Shown here one piece after another: positions 1 through 7,647 of a stretch of DNA of 12,747 bases. Every line of letters starts with the position of its first letter. The stretch's first letter is position 1. The notes under the pieces are model-generated. The model searched no databases. It was not told where the DNA came from and worked only from the letters and a program-made list of their open reading frames with translations. Origin of the DNA: CSP1-4 sp036559965. Its GTDB lineage: Bacteria; Chloroflexota; Limnocylindria; Limnocylindrales; CSP1-4. The position numbers and the translations under genes were made by a program. Location of the stretch: positions 1-12,747 of the forward strand of contig DATBSD010000006.1 of NCBI GenBank assembly GCA_036559965.1, given 5' to 3'.

Positions 1-3000
1 CACGACCGAGGCGCCGGCCGCCCGCGGCAACGGCCGGCGGTCGGCGTCGTCGCGACGCGGCCAGGGCAGCGCCGCTCCCCACGGGTTGGCCGGATCGGTC
101 ATCGCCAGCACGACCGCGCGAGCGACCTCGCCGGCATCCGCCGCTCCGCGCGCGGCGCGCAGGCGATCGACTGCGCCGGGCAGCGCGAACTGCGCGCCGC
201 CCAGTCCCTCCACGAAGTAGCCGCGCCGGACACGACCGCGCTCCTCGAGCTCGCGCAGGATCGGGTAGACCGCCCCGAACCCGCCGGCGATGCCCTCACC
301 GGCCACCCCATCGCGGGTCACGATGCCCTGACGCTCGAGCAGCCGGGTCGCCAGCGCGTGGCGTCGCTCGGTGGGACTCGGATCGCGGCCGGTCAGCGCC
401 GCGGCGCTCTGTCGGGCGTCGCGCACGAGCGACCAGCGGCCGGCTGCCTCGGGCGGCCCGGCACGCGCGACACCTGGTCGGGGCCGGTCGGTCCGGCTGC
501 CCCGCCGACCCCAGCGCAGTGCGCGCAGCGGCGCGAACGTGTCGGTCGTCACGAGGCCGGCCCAGACGAGCGCCCAGAGCGCGTCGAGCACCTCGCGCTG
601 CCCGGGCGCCGACTCGCCCGACTCCCGGGGCGCGGCGGCGACGGCCGCCACGAGGTCGCGATAGAAGCTGGCCCCGCGTCGGTCGAGGTGGGCGAGCAGG
701 GCCGACTGCAACCAGCCGTCGGCGCCCGGACCGACTGGTGTGCCGTCGCCATCCGGCGCTGCATCGGGGAGCAGCAGCGCCAGGCGATCAGGCCGGTAGA
801 GGGCCAGCCGACCATCGTCTCGGCCGAGGCTTCCCTGCCCGACCCAGCAGACTTCGCCGGCGGCGCCGAGCTCGTCGAGCAGGCGTGCCACGTAGCCGGG
901 GACGCGGGCGGGCAGGATCTCGCGCTCCAGGGCGCTCGCCGGCAGCGCGACGCCCTCGAGCTGCCCGATGACCTCGGCCAGGCGCTCGATGCCGCCTCGC
1001 CCGGCACCGCCGACACCGTGCCAGGCAAGGAGGAAGCGCGCGTACGCCGGCCCATCGACGGGCTCGACCTCGCGCCGCAGGCGTGCCAGCGAGCGGCGCC
1101 GCAACAGCCGCAGGACCTCCGGGTCGCACCACTCGCGCTCGACGCCGCCAGGCCGGAACTCCCCACGCAGCAGCGCGCCGGCGGTCAGAAGCCCATCGAG
1201 CACCGGCTCCACGGCGCTGACCGGCAGACCCCATCGTCCGGCCAAGGCGGCCGACAGGAACGGCCCGTGGCGACGTGCCCAGCGCGCCGCGAGCCTGGCC
1301 AGGGCGTCGCTCGTCGGCAGCAGGTGCGCGGCGGCCACGCCGGCCGGTGGCGAAGCGCCGACGGCATCACGGTAGCGCCCGGCGTCCTCAGCAGCGATCC
1401 AGCGCTCCTCGCCGGCGATGCGCACGACGACCGCGCGTCGGTCGGCTGCCAGCGCTTCCAGCCATTCACCAGCAGCTCGGTCGCGGGCGCGCGCGTCCTG
1501 CCCCCGCACGCGGCCAGCCACCTCGGCCGACGTCAGGTCGCCCAGCCGCCGCAGCAGGTCGTGGACCCCGTCGGCGGATCCCGCCGCGCCCTCCTCGGTC
1601 AGGGCCTGGAGCTCGAGCTCGACCTCGGCGATGGCCTCGAGATCGAGCAGCTCCCGCAGCTCCTCCGCGCCGAGCAGCTCGCGCAGGAGGTCGCGGTCGA
1701 GCGTCAGCGCCTGCGCCCGGCGGTCGAGCAGCGGCGCGTCGCCCTCGTACATGTAGGTCGCGATGTAGTCGAACAGGAGTGAGCTGGCGAACGGCGACGC
1801 CGCGCGAGTCTCGACGCTCACGAGCTCCACCTCGCGACGCTCGATGGCGCCGAGCACCTCACGCAGGGCTGGCAGGTCGAAGATGTCCTGGAGGCATTCG
1901 CGGTAGGTCTCGAGCACGATCGGGAAGCTGCCGTAGCGGCTGGCCACCTCGAGCAGCTGGGCGGAGCGCTGGCGCATCTGCCACAGCGGCCGCCGCTCGG
2001 CACCGCGGCGTCGCGGCAGCAGCAGCGCGCGGGCCGCATTCTCGCGGAAGCGCGCCGCGTAGAGCGTCGAGCCGCCGAGCGCGCCGACGACGAGATCCTC
2101 GACGTCGTCGGGCGCGATGCGCACGGCCGCGTCCACGGCGACGCTGCCGCCACCGCCACCGAGGCGGTCGAGGGCATCGAGGTCCAGGACGCCGTCCGCA
2201 CCGTCCGCCTCGGTCGCCGGCAGCGGCAGGAGGAGCGGGTCCTCGGTCGCCGGCAGTCGGAGCACGATGCCGTCGTCCGACCAGAGCGTGGCGACCTCGA
2301 CGCCGAGCGTCTCCCGCAATCGTGCCTCGATGGCCAGCGCCCACGGCGCGTGGACGCGGCCACCGAACGGGGACAGGAGACAGATCCGCCAGTCGCCCAG
2401 CTCGTCGCGGAAGCGCTCGAGGACGATCGTCCGGTCCGTCGGCAGGGTGCCCGTCGCCGCCTGCTCCTCGGCCAGGTAGGCGAGCAGGTTGTCGGCCGCG
2501 CGCTGGTCGAGATCGTGCTCACGGCGGAGACGCGTGAGCGCAGCGTCGCGCACGCGCCGGCCACCGCTCGCGGCGGCGCCCATCTCCCGCACGAAGGCGC
2601 CGACGGCACGCCCGAGCTCGACCGGCCGGCCCAGGGCATCGCCCTTCCAGAAGGGCACCTTGCCGGGCTCGCCCGGTGCCGGCGAGACGAGCACGCGGTC
2701 GTGCGTGATGGACTCGATGCGCCAGGCGCTGGCGCCCAGCAGGATGACCTCGCCTTCGCGCGTCTCGTAGACCATCTCCTCGTCGAGCTCACCGACCCGC
2801 CGGCCGCCACCGCGGCGCCCATCGCGGGACCGGGTCGTGGCGCCGTCGCCGTCATCGGCCAGGTAGACGCCGAAGAGGCCGCGGTCGGGGATCGTGCCAC
2901 CCGACGTGATGGCCACCGTCCGGGCATCGCGACGTGCCTGGACGGTCCCGGCCACGCGATCCCAGACGAGGCGCGGCCGGAGCTCCGCGAAGTCGTCCGA

Positions 3001-4485
3001 CGGGTAGTCGCCGGCGAGCATGCCCAGGCACGCCTCGAAGCTGTCGCGCCCCAGCTCGGCGTAGTTCTCGGCCCGCCGTACCAGGGCATACAGATCGTCG
3101 ACCGGCCAGGCGCGGTCGGCGGTGGTGGCGACGAGCTGCTGGGCGAGCACGTCGAGCGGGTTGCGGGGCAGGCGCGTCGCCTCGATGGCGCCGTCGTGCA
3201 TCCGCCGGGTGACGACGGCAGCCTCGAGCAGGTCGCCGCGGTACTTGGGAAAGATGACGCCGCGCGACGGCTCGCCGACCTGATGACCAGCCCGCCCGAT
3301 GCGCTGGAGCCCGCTGGCGACCGACGTCGGAGCCTCGACCTGGATGACGAGGTCGACGGCACCCATGTCGATGCCCAGCTCGAGCGAGCTCGTGGCCACG
3401 ATGCCCGGCAGGCGGCCCTCCTTGAGCGCGGCCTCGATGTCGAGCCGCTGCTCGCGAGCGATCGAGCCGTGGTGCGCCCGCACGAGCTCCTCGCCGGCCA
3501 ACTCGTTGAGCTTGAGCGCGATGCGCTCTGCGAGCCGCCGGCTGTTGGTGAACACGATCGTGCTGTGATGCGCACGGATGAGCTCGAGGATGCGCGGGTA
3601 GACCGATGGCCAGATGCTCGATCGCGTCTCGGGGCCGGCGGCCGGGCCACCGGGCGCCTCGTCGAGCGGGATGGGCTCCCCCAGACGACTCATGTCCTCG
3701 ACCGGCACCACGACCTCGAGCTCGAGCGCCTTCCGGATGCCAGCATCGATGACGGTCACGGGACGCGGCGTGCCGGGCGTCGCGCCTTGGCCGCCGTCGC
3801 GACGGCCGCCAAGGTAGGCGGCCACGACCTCGAGCGGCCGCTGGGTGGCCGAGAGCCCGATGCGCTGCGGCTCTCGCGCCGTGATGGCCGTCAGCCGTTC
3901 GAGCGACAGCGCGAGGTGGGCACCGCGCTTGGTGCCTGCGAGCGCGTGGATCTCGTCGACGATCAACCACTCGACGCTGCGCAGCACGTCACGCGCCCCG
4001 GAGGTGAGCATGAGATAGAGCGACTCCGGCGTCGTGACCAGGATGTCGGGCGGCACCTTGGCCATGCGCGTCCGTTCGGCCGCCGGCGTGTCGCCCGTCC
4101 GGATGCCGACACGGACGGGCGGTGTGGTCAGCCCGCGGGCCTGCGCCGCGAGGGCGATGCCCTGGAGCGGGGCCCGGAGGTTGCGATCGACGTCGTGGGC
4201 GAGCGCCTTGAGCGGCGAGACGTAGAGCACGCGCAACGCCTCGCCCGGTGGTGGCGGGGTCGACTGCCGGTGGAGGCGGTCGAGACACCACAGGAACGCC
4301 GCGAGGGTCTTGCCGCTGCCGGTCGGTGCGCAGATGAGCGTGTGCTGCCCAGCCGCGATGCTCGGCCAGCCATCCGCCTGGGCGGCCGTGGGCGTGCTGA
4401 ACGCGGCGGCGAACCAGTCACGCGTGGCGGGCTGGAAGGCGGCCAGTGGATCGGCGGCCGGCGCGGCAGGCGCTCGTCTGGGCAC
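1..4485 (-). CDS. lhr: Lhr-type large DEAD/DEAH-box helicase (C-terminus off the left edge)
   Basis: ATP-dependent superfamily-2 helicase of the Lhr family, a 3'-to-5' single-strand translocase linked to DNA repair. The frame is open for 1495 codons and runs off the window. Known bacterial Lhr proteins are about 1500-1540 residues, so only about 100 residues are probably missing. Visible motifs: Walker A APTGSGKT (53-60), TTPESL, DEIH (177-180), LSAT, the second RecA domain with FTNSRR and ATSSLELGIDMG, and QRIGRAGH (394-401). A PFWKGDALGRP motif (W613) follows, as expected for the Lhr core; I think this matches the DNA-stacking Trp of mycobacterial Lhr. The long C-terminal region ends with the family's GAQFALPGAVDRLR and DPANPWGAALPW. 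The start is GTG 4485, with no Shine-Dalgarno (SD) sequence but a -10 box 8 nt upstream. GTG 4506 is in frame but lies inside that promoter. AcuC stops 42 nt upstream. Family certain; start likely. Confidence 0.95.
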   Translation of the reverse strand, partial: MPRRAPAAPAADPLAAFQPATRDWFAAAFSTPTAAQADGWPSIAAGQHTLICAPTGSGKTLAAFLWCLDRLHRQSTPPPPGEALRVLYVSPLKALAHDVDRNLRAPLQGIALAAQARGLTTPPVRVGIRTGDTPAAERTRMAKVPPDILVTTPESLYLMLTSGARDVLRSVEWLIVDEIHALAGTKRGAHLALSLERLTAITAREPQRIGLSATQRPLEVVAAYLGGRRDGGQGATPGTPRPVTVIDAGIRKALELEVVVPVEDMSRLGEPIPLDEAPGGPAAGPETRSSIWPSVYPRILELIRAHHSTIVFTNSRRLAERIALKLNELAGEELVRAHHGSIAREQRLDIEAALKEGRLPGIVATSSLELGIDMGAVDLVIQVEAPTSVASGLQRIGRAGHQVGEPSRGVIFPKYRGDLLEAAVVTRRMHDGAIEATRLPRNPLDVLAQQLVATTADRAWPVDDLYALVRRAENYAELGRDSFEACLGMLAGDYPSDDFAELRPRLVWDRVAGTVQARRDARTVAITSGGTIPDRGLFGVYLADDGDGATTRSRDGRRGGGRRVGELDEEMVYETREGEVILLGASAWRIESITHDRVLVSPAPGEPGKVPFWKGDALGRPVELGRAVGAFVREMGAAASGGRRVRDAALTRLRREHDLDQRAADNLLAYLAEEQAATGTLPTDRTIVLERFRDELGDWRICLLSPFGGRVHAPWALAIEARLRETLGVEVATLWSDDGIVLRLPATEDPLLLPLPATEADGADGVLDLDALDRLGGGGGSVAVDAAVRIAPDDVEDLVVGALGGSTLYAARFRENAARALLLPRRRGAERRPLWQMRQRSAQLLEVASRYGSFPIVLETYRECLQDIFDLPALREVLGAIERREVELVSVETRAASPFASSLLFDYIATYMYEGDAPLLDRRAQALTLDRDLLRELLGAEELRELLDLEAIAEVELELQALTEEGAAGSADGVHDLLRRLGDLTSAEVAGRVRGQDARARDRAAGEWLEALAADRRAVVVRIAGEERWIAAEDAGRYRDAVGASPPAGVAAAHLLPTSDALARLAARWARRHGPFLSAALAGRWGLPVSAVEPVLDGLLTAGALLRGEFRPGGVEREWCDPEVLRLLRRRSLARLRREVEPVDGPAYARFLLAWHGVGGAGRGGIERLAEVIGQLEGVALPASALEREILPARVPGYVARLLDELGAAGEVCWVGQGSLGRDDGRLALYRPDRLALLLPDAAPDGDGTPVGPGADGWLQSALLAHLDRRGASFYRDLVAAVAAAPRESGESAPGQREVLDALWALVWAGLVTTDTFAPLRALRWGRRGSRTDRPRPGVARAGPPEAAGRWSLVRDARQSAAALTGRDPSPTERRHALATRLLERQGIVTRDGVAGEGIAGGFGAVYPILRELEERGRVRRGYFVEGLGGAQFALPGAVDRLRAARGAADAGEVARAVVLAMTDPANPWGAALPWPRRDDADRRPLPRAAGASVV

Positions 4486-4493
4486 GGGCGACG

Positions 4494-4528
4494 AGTATAT
4501 GCCCACGCACGGATTCGAACACGTGTTC
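4494..4528 (-). promoter_or_regulatory. Candidate LexA/SOS box plus -10 element in front of lhr
   Basis: Read on the minus strand, GAAC-ACGT-GTTC (4528-4517) is a perfect 12-bp palindrome. With its flanks it reads TA-GAACACGTGTTC-GA, which matches 11 of the 12 defined bases of the mycobacterial SOS box TCGAAC-N4-GTTCGA. Exactly 17 nt later comes TATACT (4499-4494), five of six bases of TATAAT and a rare AT-rich stretch here. The right half of the box therefore occupies the -35 position. A transcript would begin at about 4487-4485, on or beside the GTG start, so it would be leaderless. The first G of the box is the last base of the acuC stop codon. That LexA binds here is inference. Confidence 0.6.
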
Positions 4529-5694
4529 TATGCGTCGCCCGACGTGCCTTCGAATCGGCGCAGGATGGTCCGCACGACGGCGTCGTTGGCGGCCACGATG
4601 CCAGGCGGCTCGGGCGTCGCCGTCCCGACGGGGTCGATGAGGCTCAGCGCCGGGGGTGCCTGGCCCCAGGCTTCGGCTTCGACGGCCCAGCTCGCCCGCC
4701 ACGCAGCCGGCGTCGACTCCGGTGGCTCCACGTGGGCCTGGGCGTGCCACACCAGGGCCCACGCGCGCGGCACGACGCGGTAGACGTCGTAGCCGCCACC
4801 GCCGGTCGCCAGCCATCGGCCGTCGGTCCAACGGTGGGCGATGGCGTCGCACAGCAGGGTCGCCCGACGATACGCCGCGGTCGTCAGCCGAAGATGGGCG
4901 AGCGGGTCCAGGAGATGCGAATCGCAGCCGTGCTGGGTCACGAGCATCGTCGGCCGGAAGGCCTCGGCCACGAGCGGCACGACCGCCTCGACGGCCGCCA
5001 GCCACGACTGGTCGCCCGTGCCTGCGACCATCGGCAGGTCGACGACGGTGCCCGGGGCGTTGGCGCCGCCGCGGTCGCCGACCCAGCCCGTGCCCGGGAA
5101 CAACGTCTCGCCCGACTCGTGGATCGACAGCGTGAGGACCTGGGGGTCATCGCGAAAGAGCGCCTCGACGCCATCGCCATGGTGGACGTCGAAGTCGAGG
5201 TACAGGACCCGGTGACCGGCATCGCGCGCCAGGGCGACGGCGAGGGCCACGTCGTCATAGACACAGAACCCCGATGCCCGCCCGGCCATCGCATGGTGGA
5301 GGCCGCCACCGGGATGGAAGGCGTGCAGCGCATCGCCGCCCAGGATGGCGTCCACGGCCGCCAACGAACCGCCGGCCACGGCTGCCGAGGCCTCGTGCAT
5401 GCCGGCGAAGGCGGGCACGTCACCGGGCCCGATGCCACGCTCGGGCGACCGGCCGGGCTGCGCCGAGAACCGCCGCACCGCATCGACATAGTCGGCGTCG
5501 TGGAGCCGCCTGAGCGCCGCGTCGTCGACCGGCTCCGGCTCGATGAATCGGTCGGCACCGCAGGCCCGCATGAGCTCGATGGCCGGCCCGAAGCGCCGTG
5601 GCGTGAGCGGATGGAAGGGCCCGAAGTCGTAGGTCGTCGACCGCTGGCCGAAGACGACGAGTGGTCGGTCGTCGGTCGTCGCGCTGCCGATCAG
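4528..5694 (-). CDS. acuC: AcuC-type histone-deacetylase-family protein, probable CTG start
   Basis: Zinc-dependent deacylase of the arginase/HDAC fold, closest to AcuC, which in Bacillus deacetylates acetyl-CoA synthetase. The substrate here is not known. Numbered from CTG 5694 (388 residues, almost exactly the AcuC family length), the motifs are: DFGPFHPLTPRR near residue 30, the His-His dyad in GGLHHA (133-134), LDFDVHHGDG with Zn ligands D169 and H171, SIHESGETLFPGTG, QHGCDSHLLDPLAHLRLT with Zn ligand D258, and GGGGYD with catalytic Y302. The first ATG (5571) would cut off the conserved N-terminal segment, and there is no ATG, GTG or TTG in frame between it and the upstream stop at 5730. 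CTG 5694 overlaps the stop of the preceding gene as CTGA, with GGGAG 8 nt upstream. The active site looks complete and it is probably cytoplasmic. Confidence 0.9.
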   Translation of the reverse strand: MIGSATTDDRPLVVFGQRSTTYDFGPFHPLTPRRFGPAIELMRACGADRFIEPEPVDDAALRRLHDADYVDAVRRFSAQPGRSPERGIGPGDVPAFAGMHEASAAVAGGSLAAVDAILGGDALHAFHPGGGLHHAMAGRASGFCVYDDVALAVALARDAGHRVLYLDFDVHHGDGVEALFRDDPQVLTLSIHESGETLFPGTGWVGDRGGANAPGTVVDLPMVAGTGDQSWLAAVEAVVPLVAEAFRPTMLVTQHGCDSHLLDPLAHLRLTTAAYRRATLLCDAIAHRWTDGRWLATGGGGYDVYRVVPRAWALVWHAQAHVEPPESTPAAWRASWAVEAEAWGQAPPALSLIDPVGTATPEPPGIVAANDAVVRTILRRFEGTSGDA

Positions 5695-6293
5695 GCGACC
5701 GGCTCCCAGCCGGCACGACCGACCGCCTCACGCAGCGCGACGGACGGGTCGCGGCCGCTCTCGAGCGCGACGGCATAGCTGCCGATCGCGGCCGCGAAGG
5801 GACCCTCGGCGTCGTCCGGCGCCTCGAGCACCGTCGCTCCCGCGGGCGCCTCCTGAGCACGGCCACCAGCCGGCAGGACGACGATGACCATGGCGCCCGA
5901 GTAGGCAGCCGCCTCGGACGCCGTCGCGGCCACGTCGGGTGGCAGGTCGTCGGCAACGACCAGGACACGGAAGTCGCTGAGGTACCGCAGGCCGAGCTCG
6001 ACGTCCGAGGCATCGAGGCGCGGTGGCGCGATGTCGCCGCCGCCGACCGGGGTCGCCGCGGCGGGCACCCGAAGCAGCGCGGCATGGCCGATGCCGGCTC
6101 GCGCCAAGCCGAGGGCGACCGCGTCGCCGTTCGCGTCGTCGCCGACCGTGCCGACCAGCTCGACCCGGCCGCCGGCCGCCACGATGCCCTGCGCGATGGC
6201 GGCCGCCAGCCCGGTCGGGCGGGGGCCGCCCGGACCGACGGCGATCGATGGCCGGCCGAGGACGACGATCATCGAGGGCAGCGTAGCGCTCAC
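5691..6293 (-). CDS. Short PfkB/ribokinase-like protein lacking the catalytic Asp
   Basis: A 200-residue protein (193 if it starts at ATG 6272, MIVVLGRPS), much shorter than the roughly 300 residues of sugar kinases of this family. The middle of the N-terminal half, GGRVELVGTVGDDANGDAVALGLARAGI (41-68), is typical PfkB. The C-terminal helix, AIGSYAVALESGRDPSVALREAV, resembles the segment that follows the GAGD anion-hole motif. At that site it reads EGPFAA (163-168), so the catalytic Asp aligns with A167 and the GAG turn is lost. I infer a non-catalytic ligand-binding or regulatory protein; a very divergent kinase is possible. No good SD precedes either start. A 5-bp hairpin (6294-6308) directly abuts GTG 6293. 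It follows the anti-sigma gene by 45 nt and overlaps acuC by 4 nt, so it is probably co-translated with acuC. Confidence 0.7.
   Translation of the reverse strand: MSATLPSMIVVLGRPSIAVGPGGPRPTGLAAAIAQGIVAAGGRVELVGTVGDDANGDAVALGLARAGIGHAALLRVPAAATPVGGGDIAPPRLDASDVELGLRYLSDFRVLVVADDLPPDVAATASEAAAYSGAMVIVVLPAGGRAQEAPAGATVLEAPDDAEGPFAAAIGSYAVALESGRDPSVALREAVGRAGWEPVA
5703..5707 (-). promoter_or_regulatory. Shine-Dalgarno GGGAG that supports the acuC CTG start
   Basis: The minus strand reads GGGAGccggtcgcCTGA, with 8 nt between GGGAG and CTG. This is a normal SD distance, and the 4-nt stop/start overlap (CTGA, like the common ATGA) is a normal arrangement for coupled translation. It lies inside the last codons of the PfkB-like gene. 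Confidence 0.45.
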
Positions 6294-6338
6294 CGACAGC
6301 GCGTGTCGTGACTTCGTCGACTGTGGCTTCGCGGTCGG

Positions 6339-7055
6339 TCAGTCGTCGTCGCCCGGGGAGGATCCGCCGCGACCCGATCCGGAGCCCGAGCCTGATCCGG
6401 AGTCGTCCGTGTCGTCGGGCTCCTCGGTCTCGTCGGGATCGACCGTCTCATCGGGATCCGCTGTCCGGCCCCCACCCGGGCCGGAGGACCCGCCATGGCT
6501 CTCTCCCGACCCGCTCGACTCATCTGGCGACTCGCTCTCCTCGGGCTCGTCCGATGCGTCGGCTGACGTGGTCGGCGCCGGCGACGGGCTGGCATCCGGG
6601 GGCGGCGACGGAGTGGCCTCGGGCCCTGGCGTGGCGTCGGGCGAAGGCGTCGGGGTCGCGTCGGGAACCGTGAGTGTCGGCGTCACCATCGCCTGGACGA
6701 GGCGTGCGGCACCGACGGCCACCGTCGCGCCGCCGATGCTCACGATGAGGGCCGAGACGATGACCACCGCCAGTGCCTGCGACCGGAGCCGTCCGCTGGC
6801 CGGCCCGCCGCCCAGGGCGACGCGCAGATTGAGCCACCAGGCACGCCACGCATCGGCCAAAGCGAGTGCGCCGACGGCATGCAGGAAGGCGACCGGTGGC
6901 GTCGGCACAGGCTGATCGGCGATTGCGGCCATGATCCGATCGATGAGGTCCGGGGAGGGTGCGACCCGGGTGTCGTCCGCGAAGGCCTCGAGCTCGCGCG
7001 CGACGGCCTGCATGCCGATGTCGTCGAGATCGAGCCCGTCGGTGGGGTCGTTCAT
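6339..7055 (-). CDS. Single-pass anti-sigma-factor-like membrane protein with acidic Pro/Ser-rich tail
   Basis: A 238-residue protein whose ATG overlaps the sigma-factor stop as ATGA, so the two are translationally coupled. That position is the main evidence for an anti-sigma role. Residues 1-93 are the predicted cytoplasmic part, with a helical stretch DLIDRIMAAIADQP; no zinc-binding HxxxCxxC motif is visible. Residues 94-119 (ALAVVIVSALIVSIGG...) form one membrane segment, preceded by Arg residues consistent with N-in topology. Residues 127-238 form a low-complexity tail, first TPTPSPD-type Pro/Thr/Ser, then acidic PDETVDPDETEEPDDTDD, then SGSGSGSG, ending in DDD. The tail would lie outside the membrane and is probably disordered. 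I infer that it holds the ECF sigma factor inactive at the membrane and that the tail or its partners sense an envelope signal. Confidence 0.75.
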   Translation of the reverse strand: MNDPTDGLDLDDIGMQAVARELEAFADDTRVAPSPDLIDRIMAAIADQPVPTPPVAFLHAVGALALADAWRAWWLNLRVALGGGPASGRLRSQALAVVIVSALIVSIGGATVAVGAARLVQAMVTPTLTVPDATPTPSPDATPGPEATPSPPPDASPSPAPTTSADASDEPEESESPDESSGSGESHGGSSGPGGGRTADPDETVDPDETEEPDDTDDSGSGSGSGSGRGGSSPGDDD

Positions 7056-7594
7056 GCCGTTGCCTCGCGAGCCATAAGGTCGCGCAGCCGGGCCAGGCCC
7101 CGATGCAAGTGGGTCTTGACGGTGTTCAGCGGCCGGCCGGTCTGCTCCGCGATCTCGATCAGCGAGAGCTCGGCGAAGTAGCGCAGGGCGACCGTCTCTC
7201 GATACGGCTCACGCAGCGCAGCAACTGCCGACCGCACCCTGGCGGAACGCTCGGCCATGATCGCCTGGCCGAGCGGGTCGACACCGATGGCGCGCGCGGG
7301 CCGTTCGGCGGTCGTCTCGATCGAGACCTCGTCGCGTCGCTGTCCCAGCCGGCGCAGCGCCTGGCGGGTGGCGATGCGTCCCAGCCAGGCCGCCAGCGTG
7401 CCGTCCCCCCGGTAGGTCCCCATCGATCGGTAGGCGATCACGAAGGTCTCCTGGGCGACGTCCTCCGCGTCGGCGATCCGGCCGAGGACGCGATAGCACG
7501 TTCGGAAGACCGGGGCCTGCTCGCGCTCGACGAGCGAGCGAAAGGCGTCCTGGTCTCCCGACGTGACGGCCCTGACGAGCTGGAGGTCATCCAC
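7052..7594 (-). CDS. ECF-type RNA polymerase sigma factor
   Basis: A 180-residue group-4 (extracytoplasmic function) sigma-70 factor. Region 2 spans about 20-85, with the core-binding and promoter-melting motif DAEDVAQETFVIAYRSM (42-58). A short linker follows, and region 4 spans about 117-173, with the helix-turn-helix SLIEIAEQTGRPLNTVKTHLHRG (144-166) that reads the -35 element. The length is normal and no C-terminal extension is present. The start is GTG 7594; an ATG at 7590 is out of frame. GGAG lies too close to the GTG to act as a normal SD. The next gene overlaps by 4 nt and encodes its likely anti-sigma factor. Upstream, 53 nt away, is the poly-Asp protein gene, probably in the same transcript. 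Family assignment is firm; the regulon is unknown. Confidence 0.95.
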   Translation of the reverse strand: MDDLQLVRAVTSGDQDAFRSLVEREQAPVFRTCYRVLGRIADAEDVAQETFVIAYRSMGTYRGDGTLAAWLGRIATRQALRRLGQRRDEVSIETTAERPARAIGVDPLGQAIMAERSARVRSAVAALREPYRETVALRYFAELSLIEIAEQTGRPLNTVKTHLHRGLARLRDLMAREATA

Positions 7595-7610
7595 GCTCCG
7601 ATGGTCGCAG

Positions 7611-7647
7611 GCCGCGAGCGTTCGTGGGTCGGCGGGTGCCTCGCGGC
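7611..7647 (-). other. Inverted repeat directly after the poly-Asp gene stop (possible attenuator)
   Basis: An 8-bp perfect GC inverted repeat: on the minus strand GCCGCGAG begins one base after the TGA stop (7650-7648), and CTCGCGGC follows after a 21-nt spacer. It fills most of the 53-nt gap before the sigma-factor GTG. There is no T-run after it, so it is not a classical intrinsic terminator. It could stabilise the upstream mRNA or reduce read-through into the sigma gene. In GC-rich DNA such repeats also arise by chance. Confidence 0.35.

Noticed and set aside
1818..3970. Long minus-strand frames (610 and 372 codons) inside lhr
   Set aside because: They lie in other reading frames and are Arg/Ser/Pro/Ala-rich nonsense; the Lhr frame runs through the region without interruption.
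4490..4520. GGATTCGAAC on the plus strand, which looks like the T-arm of a tRNA on the minus strand
   Set aside because: The T stem does not pair, no matching acceptor or anticodon arm exists upstream, and the stretch overlaps the acuC end and the lhr promoter.
2350..5778. An 1142-residue open frame on the plus strand opposite lhr and acuC, and a 474-residue one at 358-1782
   Set aside because: Both are antisense shadows kept open by high GC at third positions of the real minus-strand genes. They have no recognisable domain, and the minus strand carries every helicase and deacetylase motif.
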